From positions 2,269,001 through 2,333,000 of the forward strand of contig JAMXDE010000009.1 in the NCBI GenBank assembly GCA_026770025.1: a stretch of DNA of 64,000 nucleotides, given 5' to 3'. Within the stretch, counting starts at the first letter, position 1, and the number at the start of each line of letters is the position of its first letter. Under the pieces are notes generated by a model. That model was given only the letters and a program-made list of their open reading frames with translations. It searched no databases and had not been told where the DNA came from. The stretch is from Craspedostauros australis. Lineage: Eukaryota; Bacillariophyta; Bacillariophyceae; Mastogloiales; Achnanthaceae. Made by a program: the position numbers and the translations under genes. Of this stretch, positions 22,138 to 31,123 are shown in pieces.

Positions 22138-23072
22138 ATGAAGACGCCGGTTTCTTTCGTTGCCATCCTCCTCCTCCAGAATCTCTCGCTGTCATGGAGC
22201 TTCACGATCCCATCGCCGCCCACACGCAGCGTCTCAAACAGTGACGATGCACTCCTATCACGCAAGAGCACTGCAAGAATAGTTGCATCGCAACGCTGTA
22301 TGTCCTCGACAGACGAGGATGCGGCCGTGAGCTTTGATGGCAGTGAGAAGGCATGGAGATATGCCAAGAAGCCATTGCTGAGCATCGGCGCCAAAGGTGC
22401 CACGGCTGCACACGGCAACAGCCTGCGCCAACTCTTGGAAGATCACACCATCGTCAAAGTCAAGGTCAATCCCAAACCATTCGGTATGTGCAGAATTAGC
22501 AAGGTCGTTGCATTCGGTTCGATTCGGGCCAAGCAAAGTCGAGGTCAACGCGGATCCATTACAGCGCAGTGAATGGGCATGGAATCGAATTGCCTATGAT
22601 TGCGGGAATGCATATGAGCTGCTGGAGTACTCCATTCCAGAGTGTTCTGCATGCTTTTGGATCTGATCGCATTTGCGGCATTGTATCAGCCTGCGCCATT
22701 CATCGAGCTCATGGAGATGCATGCCACGCTGACAATACCGTGCACGAACATTACTGCATCACCACGTCGATACTGCCCTTGTATTCTGTTACACTGCGTC
22801 GTATAATGCTCTATCCCTCAATTACTATACCTGTCCATTTGTTCACATACCATTCGAATACGACAACAGATAATAATCTGGAGAACGCATTCACAAAATT
22901 GCGTGAATTGGCCGAGGAAAAAGGTGCGCCAAAGAACATTGAAATGATCCAGGCCCGCGATAGTGCTCGAACGATACTGTTTGGTATGCCGGGAACGATG
23001 GATCGGATTCAAAGCGGTGACTTTCCACCAGAAGAACCTGAACCAGAGGTTGAAGAAGGAGAAGAAGAATGA
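22138..23072 (+). CDS. CRM/YhbY-like RNA-binding protein, plastid-type presequence, two exons
   Basis: Exons 22138-22483 and 22870-23072 join in phase to give 182 residues. Joining reads through NPKPF-DNNLENAF. The N-terminus is a signal peptide (MKTPVSFVAILLLQNLSLSW) ending before SFTIPSPP, so a Phe follows the cleavage site as in secondary-plastid presequences. The body has LLSIGAKGAT...LLEDHTIVKVKVN, matching the start of the CRM (CRS1-YhbY) fold, whose GxxG-like loop and following helix bind RNA. The second exon supplies the remaining helix and strand and a Glu/Pro-rich acidic tail. CRM proteins act in ribosome assembly or intron splicing; a plastid role is inferred. The fold is short and the last strand weak, so the family call is moderate. 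Confidence 0.72.
22484..22869 (+). other. Intron of the CRM-like gene
   Basis: A 386-base intron with donor GTATGT and acceptor ACAACAG, phase 1. The frame before it closes with a stop soon after the donor. The frame after it is open only downstream of a different reading phase, so splicing is needed to join the two conserved halves. Confidence 0.8.
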
Positions 23073-23309
23073 TAACACTCGATTGAGCCTTACTTTGGAC
23101 CTACTCAAACTTGTGCCAAGAGAATTGGCCTCACTTTCGGTACCTCGCCATCTTGGAACGGTATCGATATTGCATGGTCAAACTGCTGCATGGTTGCATT
23201 GATGGAGTCCCCGCGCGTGCCTGGCCCTCTCTCTCCTTCTATCTGTCTGCTTCTCGATTACTCTTGCTGCCCCAGTGTGGTAGCTGCAAGATCAGAGAGT
23301 ATACTAGCT

Positions 23310-24729
23310 TCACTCTTCTCTGGCTGAAGTCGCAGTAACAGGCGTGATGAGGAAATCATAGACACTATTCGCAACGGCTTCGTACGTGTCTGGATCCATG
23401 TGAAAGTGATGACTCCCCGGCAAGACTTCAAACTTGTTTGGTTGCAGCGCACCCTTGACAAACTGCGTTTCTGCTGGGCTTGCCGGCCAACCGTCGTCAC
23501 CCAACAGCAGGCACGAATCCACCTGCTCGGCAACAACACGATAAAAGCTGTGCACTTGCTCCTCCGCGAAGTACTGTATTGATGGCCATTTCAATCGCTG
23601 ATCAAACAAAAATCGGATCGGAGCATCCTCCCCATCGCCCGTAGGTTCGGATGCCCGCTCCACCAACATCCGTGCCGCCTCCGCCGATATGTATTGATCC
23701 CCTGGGAATGCCTTTGCTGTCATCACGCGCAAACGCGCCGCAACTTCAATGTTCGGGTAGATGGATGCTTCCTCGGGTTTGCGCGTATTGCGGAAGCGGC
23801 GATCCAGATGCGCACGCAAATGCTTGGCCGTGTCGGAAGGTTTCTTCGTTTGTGGTCCAGCCGCTTCCAACAGGATGAGCTTGGAGATCTGTTCAGGAAA
23901 GGCCGCGGAGTACATCAACGAGACGGCTGCACCCATCGAGTGCCCGATGAGCACGACGGATTTGTCCTCCTTGTCCCAACCCAGCTGATGGATGGCTTCG
24001 GCGACGTAGTACGAGTTGTCTGTTATGACCATGGGCGGACCTGTGACCCAATTGGTAAAGTACGAGGATGATGCCATGGTGTCAGAGTTCATGGAGAGGC
24101 GAGCAAAAGAGAATCGAAGGTTGATGCGTGGTGGAATAGGTTGGTTGGCCAGCCGACGCATACTGTCACATCACAACTTGCCATACACCTTGCCATCCGC
24201 ATGGTGTGCGCAGTTGCATTATTCGGAACGTACCATCCAGACTCTTGTGCGAAGAACGCCCATGCCCTGGGAGATCGACCGCCACGAAATCCAGGTTCAG
24301 ACCAGACGATGTCCCCTTCGATGTCAGGAACGGCGCCAGTAAATTGTACGAATGGCAATTATCGAGCCACCCGTGCAATCCCAAGACGCGCGTGACATGA
24401 TCGCCCGCCGTCGTCGATGCTGGCGTCGTCCATCGCTTGCCTGCCAGCGTCATTCCATCGGTGCAGGAGATCTCCACTTCTGTGGGAATGGGCGTTGTTG
24501 TCATGATGGGGTGGCTGTGATGTCGGAATGTTCTTTCGTTCGTGGTTGCTGCTGGTGCTGCTGCTGCTGATGATGATGATGATGTCGGCTGGGCCGTGAA
24601 TGCCGAGGCTGTGTCGGAGCTGCCGATGCCGATGCTGATGATGAGATAGGCCAAGGTGCACAAGTACGTGGAGAAAGAAGGGCTTCTGCCAATGAATCTC
24701 GGTTGCATGCAATGATTGTGACTACGCAT
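23310..24729 (-). CDS. SERHL-like alpha/beta hydrolase, plastid-type presequence, two exons
   Basis: Exons 24729-24234 and 24040-23310 join in phase for 408 residues. The chosen ATG starts a presequence with a hydrophobic core and TASAF, the classic secondary-plastid cleavage motif; a longer frame back to 24942 is less likely. The fold shows HGWLDN (oxyanion region), DLPGHGRSS, the nucleophile elbow GHSMG with Ser at residue 200, and GSHHFHMD carrying the catalytic His near the C-terminus. The spliced junction reads KSLDG-PPMV, a smooth match to the serine hydrolase-like family. The substrate is unknown; family members are esterase- or lipase-like and poorly characterised. It converges with the CRM gene, ending about 240 bases from it. 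The 5' part contains Ser/Ala homopolymer runs. Confidence 0.82.
24041..24233 (-). other. Intron of the hydrolase gene
   Basis: A 193-base intron, donor GTACGT and acceptor TCACAG on the minus strand, phase 1. Without its removal the first exon runs into a stop soon after the conserved GHGRSSHKSLDG block. Confidence 0.8.
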
Positions 24730-25038
24730 GGCGAGAGTGGATGGTCTATCACCATTGTTACCCTCGATGCGAAGCAAACTGGTGTCGTGGTTTCCTGCCG
24801 TTGTTGACGGTGGTTGTTCGTTTGTTGGGGGTGATTGAAAATCATGCATTCCACGTGGAACCAAAACCATCTTCCGCGCGGATGTGCTTCTGCCCATTTC
24901 ACAAATAGAGAAAGTAGTATTGTGCTCATTCATTCGATTCATTCGTTCGATTCATTCATTTACCATGCAAGTTATCAAGTATAAACAGTATGACCTCAGT
25001 CAATCCATGTATCTGCGTCGTCCCCCAGTGCGTTCTGC
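24730..25038. other. Short intergenic region between two minus-strand genes
   Basis: Contains a CATTCATTCGATT-type repeat near 24928-24960. The frame of the hydrolase stays open to 24942 but is read as leader. Confidence 0.35.
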
Positions 25039-26166
25039 TCACTGACACTGTCCCAAAAAGAAAGCCAATCGCGCCTGCGGCGATGCACGCACGGCGAGCA
25101 ACGATCCCTCCGCTGCCTTCGTACTCGTTGCTTCGCCTCCATCCGTTGCCTGTTCTCGAGACAAGATCGCTCGTTCCATCTGGGACGATGGCTGATCCTT
25201 GGCCAAGTCCTTGCGAATGACACCCAGCGTCTCTTCGAAGACCTGGATAGTGTTGGGAAGGCCCTTCCACTGCGAGTCTCGCAACGCCTGCACGAGCTGC
25301 ACCCACGATGCCTGCCACGCCAGGCTCTGCTCTTGTTGCGATGGCAGGGTGACAAGCTGCGGGCGCACATCCGGTGCCAAGGCGTTGCGTGATTGGTGGT
25401 GTTGTTCCATGATCAGCGCCTTCTGAAAGACCCTGTCTCGCAAGGATTGCACGCGCGATGCCAGCTGTCGCACCTGCTCACGCAACGTCTGTGCCTGTTG
25501 CAGGGCGTGCGGATCCAGCAGGTCTTCCTCATCCTCGTACTCCGTGTGATCCTCGAAGTAGGCCTCGTCGGACTCGTCAACATCATCGACGCTGTCGTAG
25601 TCATCATCATCGGCGTCGCTGTCGTATTCGTCCACCTCGATTTCCTGCGGATGGTAACGTTCCACGTGCGCGAAGAACTCGGCGTCCGGGATGGGTTTGA
25701 CGACCTTTTTGAGGTTGTGAATCAAGGATGTCTTGGATGCTTGCAGGAATGGATTCGCGAGAACGGCAGATCGACTGCGTGAACGGTCGTCCATGGATTG
25801 ATTGCCTTCGCCATAGTACGATTCGATGCAATCAACAGCAGCGTGCAGATCGGATTGGGCCACCCAGTTGTTGGGTATCTTGTTGCCATCGCGTTCGTCT
25901 TCTTTCTGTTCCTCGTGAACGTGTGTGTCAACGTGTGTGTCAACGTGTGTGTCAACGTGTGTGTCAACGTGTGTGTCAACGTGTGTGTCAACGTGTGTGT
26001 CGATGTGAGCGTACGAACTGCGGTCTTGCAGCTCGTTGCCTCTGCGCACTGCATCCGCAAGCTCTCCAGACGCATTCCCCAACAGCGATGGCTGATCCTT
26101 GCGGCTCTTGAGCACATCATGCTGGGGATGTGGATTGCGGTTCTCCTGCTCTGCGTTCGTCGCCAT
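25039..26166 (-). CDS. Unknown acidic, coiled-coil protein with a tetrapeptide repeat
   Basis: A 375-codon frame. Residues about 52-82 are a tandem repeat of the tetrapeptide His-Val-Asp-Thr, encoded by the 12-bp minisatellite at 25918-26001. An Asp/Glu-rich segment lies at about 170-215. A probable coiled coil follows (about 220-250, with QTLREQVRQLASRVQSLRDR). The C-terminal 120 residues look helical. No catalytic motif, signal peptide or membrane span is seen. Acidic segment plus coiled coil suggests a structural or complex-forming protein, but the identity is not recognised. The opposite-strand frame (25798-26463) reads the repeat as Cys/Val/Asn and is rejected. The gene is head to head with the proteasome gene, about 0.78 kb apart. 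Confidence 0.65.
   Translation of the reverse strand: MATNAEQENRNPHPQHDVLKSRKDQPSLLGNASGELADAVRRGNELQDRSSYAHIDTHVDTHVDTHVDTHVDTHVDTHVDTHVHEEQKEDERDGNKIPNNWVAQSDLHAAVDCIESYYGEGNQSMDDRSRSRSAVLANPFLQASKTSLIHNLKKVVKPIPDAEFFAHVERYHPQEIEVDEYDSDADDDDYDSVDDVDESDEAYFEDHTEYEDEEDLLDPHALQQAQTLREQVRQLASRVQSLRDRVFQKALIMEQHHQSRNALAPDVRPQLVTLPSQQEQSLAWQASWVQLVQALRDSQWKGLPNTIQVFEETLGVIRKDLAKDQPSSQMERAILSREQATDGGEATSTKAAEGSLLAVRASPQARLAFFLGQCQ
25918..26001. repeat. 12-bp minisatellite, seven perfect units, inside a coding region
   Basis: The unit AACGTGTGTGTC (plus strand) repeats seven times without a mismatch. Its length is a multiple of three, so gain or loss of units keeps the frame and only changes the number of tetrapeptides in the encoded protein. 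Confidence 0.95.
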
Positions 26167-26945
26167 CGTTGTCTTCTTGCTCGTCGCGATCCGCTTGCTT
26201 CCGTTCTTCTTCTTGCTTTGCCTTTCGTCGATGTCGTTGCGATCGATGAATCAATCTGCTCGTGCTGCTGCTTTTCAGCTTGGGAGATCACGATGGTGTT
26301 GTTGTTGCTGCCTGTACACAATGTTGACGCCGTCAGAAATGGAACAGGCATCGATCGCTGTTTACCGTCGATGGATGTATTGTTGATTGTGTTGTTCATG
26401 GGAACGAAGCAAATACGCAACACAGCGCATCACAACCACGTGTGTTCGTCACAAACAGAGTGACCAAGAAAGAAAGACGCAAAGATGTGGGCGAAAAAAG
26501 TAACGGACACGACCGTCACGCGCGCAATTCGTGGGAAAGTAACGGAATCTTGCTGTGTGGTCTGTTCAGTCGAATCTTGTGACCATTGAATCCCGATGCA
26601 TATTGTCGACTCATTTGAACGGTTCAGCGCAAAATCCGCAGAACGCGATGGATCTGATCCGAACAACGACCATGAGGATCCATCCACAACAACGAGGAAA
26701 CAAACGAAGCGAAACCAAACAACAAGGCAGCGGTGAGAGGCACCAACATCTTCCCTCTACCTCTGCCAGCGTTGTGATCGTTCTCTTTGCGTCGAGTTGA
26801 TCTCCCTCTCGCTTGCCTCCAAACATCATAGCAACGCTGAGAAACGAAAACAGCAGAGCAACACTGCCACCATCACCCTCTCGTCCATCGAATCCAGACA
26901 CATCCCCGCTGCTCGAACAACCGCAACGGCTGACAATTCATCAAC
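26167..26945. other. Divergent intergenic region, probable promoters
   Basis: Lies between an unknown minus-strand gene and the proteasome alpha-1 gene. No coding sequence is supported. No promoter motif beyond general AC-rich leader sequence was recognised. Confidence 0.35.
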
Positions 26946-28249
26946 ATGTTCCGCAACCAGTACGACACAGATGTGACCGTGTGGAGTCCTGAGGGACGTC
27001 TGCTGCAGGTGAGCACCGACTGGCAGAGTGATGGTGGATGTGGCAACGGCCACAGCTGTGGCATGAGGAAACTGGGTTCATCATGCGCCGGAAGTGCCTT
27101 TGTCGAGCTCTTGCATGCAGCCCCGTTTGTTGTTGGTCGTTGGTGTCTTTGCTGGATTGGGTTGCACGCCCAGTATTGTCCGCACCAAGATGACCGCACA
27201 TCCCTCTGTCTCCCTCCCTCTCTCCCACAGAGGCACGCACACGGGACGACCCAGCATCTCACCCATCTGTTTCCTCTCGTGCACATGCTGCCCTGTGAAA
27301 CACAACGCTCTGGCGACGCTCACACGTCCGTTGGTGTCTCGGATCGTCCAATCTGCATTTTGGATTCTTCGATCGATCGACGACACAACACGACGACAAC
27401 ACCGGCCTCACACGCTAACTTCTCATGCACCATCCCCACTGGCCCACCTTCTTGCTCACTCGTTCACTCAATTGCTTACTGATTCATCGGTCGCCATGAA
27501 CAAAGGTGGAATACGCCATGGAATCCGTCAAGCAAGGATCCGCCTGCGTGGGATTGCGCTCCGACACCTACTGCGTGCTGGGCGCGCTCAAGCGTTCCGT
27601 CTCCGAGCTTTCCAGCCACCAGAAGAAGATCCTGGAGATTGATGATCACATCGGTGTGGGAATCGCAGGCCTCACGGCGGACGCCAGATCGTTAGCCAAG
27701 TTCATGCGCAACGAATGCCTCAACGCGAAGTACGTCTACGGCGCACCGATCAAACCAGCCACCTTGATGAGCGACCTCGCCGACAAACACCAGCGCACCA
27801 CCCAAACCTACGTGCGTCGTCCATTCGGCGTCGGCCTCCTGGTGGCATCCGTGGACACCACGCGCCAGACGCCACACCTCTACCAAACCTGCCCATCCGG
27901 CAACCTGTACGAATTTACCGCCAGCGCCATCGGAGCACGCAGCCAGTCCGCGCGCACCTACTTGGAGAAGCATTACGAGAGCTTCGCGGGCAGCTCCAAG
28001 GACGAACTGATCGTGCATGCCCTCCAGGCGCTTGTGGGTTGCGTCAGCGGCGATGATGAATTGACCAAGGAGAATGGCAGCGTCGCCATCGTTGGCAAGG
28101 ATCACAAGTTCACGCTCATCGAAGGCGACGAGCTGCAGCCGTTCATCGACAGACTGGAGATCACAAGAGCGGAGGAACGGGACGAGGATGATGCCGACGG
28201 TGATGACGAGGACGGCGAAGGAGACGAGCCAGCAGCCATGGAAACCTAG
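26946..28249 (+). CDS. PSMA1: 20S proteasome subunit alpha type-1
   Basis: Exons 26946-27008 and 27506-28249 give 268 residues (human PSMA1 has 263). The first exon encodes MFRNQYDTDVTVWSPEGRLLQ and the second opens with VEYAMESVKQGSACVGL; together they form the N-terminal signature that gates the alpha ring. Other family landmarks are HQKKIL, GIAGLTADAR, the RRPFGVGLLVA block and IGARSQSARTYLE. Alpha subunits are structural: they form the outer rings and the gate and bind regulators, with no catalytic Thr. The tail from about residue 243 is acidic (Glu/Asp-rich), as in other alpha-1 subunits. An intron between the first 21 codons and the rest is typical for intron-poor algae. It converges with the SOUL gene, 256 bases apart. 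Confidence 0.97.
27009..27505 (+). other. Intron of the proteasome alpha-1 gene
   Basis: A 497-base intron, donor GTGAGC and acceptor ACAAAG, phase 0, joining LLQ to VEYAM in the most conserved part of the protein. It has a CT-rich stretch near 27200-27235. Confidence 0.9.
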
Positions 28250-28505
28250 AAAGAGACGTTGGTGTATTTGTATTTCAAGCGCCTTTGTATGGTGGCACTG
28301 AATTGATTTTTCTGAATCAGACGAATGCCCCCACTTGTGCTCGCACTTCTACGTAGAGTGACCTACTTGGCATCTCCCCAAGCATTGCGTTCAGCTGCCT
28401 TCTTGTGCTCTACGGGTATGAACGTGTGCAGACACAAGGCAGCTCATGTACCATGCACGTACCAATACAGAAGCCACCACCGATGTACTATGTATGTTCA
28501 CTCCA

Positions 28506-29426
28506 TCAATTCTCGGCTTCGCTCTTGAACTTGTTCAGCAGATGATCCACCTGTGGTTTCGCCAGCTCCACCCACACCTCGTTGCGACGAAAGTACGGGA
28601 TAGTGAATGGCGGGTTGTACCCCCAAAACTGAAAATGTTCCATCACGTGCTCCTCAGTGATACCGTCCACTCCATCCGACATGAGCTGCTTCGCCAACGA
28701 CCGCGCCACCTGCTCGTTCGTCGATTCCGATATCGCACCATTGAAACGATGCACGGCACCGTACTGCTCTGGAATCTCGGAGATGCGGACATCGGGGTTC
28801 GTCGGCTTGGGAATCTTGGACATGGAGTCGAAGGATGATGGGAGGATGAATTTCATCATCCTATCATTGGTCGTCACCACGGGCGCCGTCATCGCAATCT
28901 TGGTCGGCGCCGTCATGACGACGGGTGCGGTCATGGCGATAGATTCCGTGCCTTCATTCTCGGGTGCTCCGAAGACGCCAATGTATTTGGCCAGCTGCAT
29001 GAAAGGGGAACCTGTATCGGCCTTCGTTCCGTACGGGACCTCGACGGCGAAACGGTTTCCGTACTTGCGGATTTCGTATGGTAGGCTTGCCACGTTGTTG
29101 TGGTCGTTGCTGAGGAGGACCTGGAACTTGGGTTCCTCCACGGTTTCTTTGCCAAACATCGATCCCATGCTGGTTCCGCCGTCGCTGCAAGTTGGTCTGC
29201 TGGTGTGGAATGAAGACTTCCTGTTTCCTTTGTGAAGAGCCAGGAGTTGCTGTTGTCGTGAGGTCTTGGAGACTGTTGCGTTTGTTGATCTCGATGCTGT
29301 TGTTGGGAGCAGATGATGAATGTGACGATGGCGGCGATTCTCACACGAGCACTTGTACTTGTTGTGGTAATTGTGACGAGACTGAAGCCTGTTGACCTGC
29401 CGCAAAGTTCTTGTGAACGTTTGCAT
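28506..29426 (-). CDS. SOUL family heme-binding protein
   Basis: The frame holds 306 codons. From residue 87 it follows the SOUL/HBP fold: MGSMFGKETVEEPKFQVL, then YEIRKYGNRFAVEV, FMQLAKYIGVFG, IAMTAPVVM...IAMTAPVV, FILPSSF, and near the end FWGYNPPFTIPYFRRNEVWVEL. SOUL proteins bind heme or porphyrin with a hydrophobic cleft; roles in heme transport or stress are reported in other organisms. The first 86 residues are rich in Arg, His, Ser and Thr without acidic residues, as in a mitochondrial or plastid presequence. A cytosolic form starting at the ATG at 29168 is also possible. The repeated IAMTAPV motif is a family hallmark. The gene ends 256 bases from the proteasome gene. Confidence 0.92.
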   Translation of the reverse strand: MQTFTRTLRQVNRLQSRHNYHNKYKCSCENRRHRHIHHLLPTTASRSTNATVSKTSRQQQLLALHKGNRKSSFHTSRPTCSDGGTSMGSMFGKETVEEPKFQVLLSNDHNNVASLPYEIRKYGNRFAVEVPYGTKADTGSPFMQLAKYIGVFGAPENEGTESIAMTAPVVMTAPTKIAMTAPVVTTNDRMMKFILPSSFDSMSKIPKPTNPDVRISEIPEQYGAVHRFNGAISESTNEQVARSLAKQLMSDGVDGITEEHVMEHFQFWGYNPPFTIPYFRRNEVWVELAKPQVDHLLNKFKSEAEN

Positions 29427-29956
29427 TGAAATGCTTCACGGTAGTCTCCGATGTTTGTGTTTGAGTGCTTTTGTCCAAAACCTGTGCGGAGAGCAGGTTT
29501 GCGTAGGTTTGAGGGAGAGGACCATAGTTGTGTACTCCATACGAACGGTGTGGATCACATTCTTTGAACATGTATCGCACACGGACCAACAGTGTAGTGT
29601 TTGCATTGGTGCGTTGGTGTTGACGTCGGTGGCAAACGCAGCGACGAAGGATGACGATGTGTCAGCGTTGTGATGATTCATCCAAACCCACTCAAACACG
29701 ACTCTCCGCGGCGAAGGCACCATTTCAAGATGGCGCACCTTCAACTGTTATTAACGGTTGTATCTGTCTAGAACGAGGAATGCGGATCCATCTCTCCATT
29801 GAGAAATGAGGCATCTTCCCACACCAACAAGCCATGTGTTAGATCCGAACAAGATGCCACCAGCTCCCTCAATGACAGAAGGACCTTGCGGAGACTCATG
29901 GTTGCAGACAGCATGTTAGACACAGCCCTGCAAGGAAGGCAATGGCTGTACGCGGG
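29427..29956. other. Intergenic, upstream of the SOUL gene, up to the retroelement cluster
   Basis: No gene is supported. The retroelement cluster starts at 29957 with an LTR of the E1/E2 family. Confidence 0.4.
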
Positions 29957-30302
29957 TGTTGGCAAGTTCCGTGGACGGATACCTTGCGATCGTGGAAGAC
30001 GGTGTTGGTTGATAGTCGTTCGTTTGCTATTTCATTAGTTGAGCACTCCAGTCCTCTCAGTGTCTCTGTTTTCTTGCCCGATGCTCTTGGTGCATCTGTC
30101 TGTTTTGTAGATTGGTCTCCGACTATGAGTCGGTACGCCAGATGCTCTCTCGCTCCTCTCTGTATTCTCTCTCTCTCTCTCTCTCAATATTCTGTGTTAA
30201 TGTTACACAATACTCCGTGTTCAATGTGTACTCTGCATTCCATACTCTGTTTGTTCAATACTGGTTCCTACTCCATGAGTACTTACCATTTGAACTTCAC
30301 CT

Positions 30303-30308
30303 CCTGTA
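30303..30308. repeat. Target site duplication of E1, left copy (CCTGTA)
   Basis: Identical to 38200-38205 on the other side of E1. Copia integration usually makes 5 bp, so one of the six bases may match by chance. Confidence 0.8.
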
Positions 30309-31104
30309 TGTTGGCAAGTTCCGCTCACGGTAACCTACGATCGTGGAAGATGGTGTTGGTTGATAGTCGTCTGTTTGCTATTTCATTAGTTGGCTACTCC
30401 GATCCTCTCGGTGTACGCCCGTTCTCTTGCCCGATGCTCTCGGTGCTTCAATCTGTTTCGTAGATTCAGTCTCCGGCTATGAGTCGGTACGCGAGATGCT
30501 CTCTCGCTCCTCTCTGTATTCTCTCTCTCTCTCAACATCGTGTGTTCGTGCTACACGATACTCCGTGTTCAATGCGTACTCTGCATTCGACACTCCGTTC
30601 GTTCAGTACTGGTTCCTACTCCATGAGTACTTACCATTTGAAGTTCACCTTCAGTATCCATGATGCTGATCCTCTTTGGTCATCGGATCTTTGCCTCCTG
30701 CTCTGACTTGGAGACAGATGTCGACGTGGTGACATGATGACATCCTGTCGACGTCAGTAGGCGTCCTTCTGCTCTCCAGATGTCATGTTCCATTGGTGAT
30801 GCAGTGGTCTGTCAGATGATATCGTCATCTGAGGTTTAGTTGGGAAGTACCTCGAGATTCTCTTGGTACCATTGATGGATGGACGGACGATCTTCCAATT
30901 CTCTCAGAAATCGTTATTTGCAAATTTCCTCCAGAAATCTTGCTTCTTTTCGTGTGTTCCATTTCCGCTGTAATTCTGACGAATCACAGTATACTATCGA
31001 CACGAATGTAGTTGTACCGTCCAAGTGCGCATGAGAGAATAACGGGTGAACGATGCACATATACACGTACATCTTGACATATACTCACATGTACATCTCG
31101 ACAC
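30309..31104 (-). repeat. 3' LTR of E1
   Basis: 796 bases, the same length as the partner at 37404-38199. It contains a CT microsatellite, a CAGATGA...TCATCTG inverted repeat and a TGACGTC CRE-like site that could serve the promoter. Confidence 0.92.
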
Positions 31105-31123
31105 CCTTCCTGTGTGCATTCGG

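Noticed and set aside
25798-26463. Plus-strand frame with a Cys-Val-Asn-Val repeat
   Set aside because: Reads the minisatellite in antisense. The minus-strand frame is longer and has an acidic segment and coiled coil; the plus-strand peptide looks like random translation outside the repeat.
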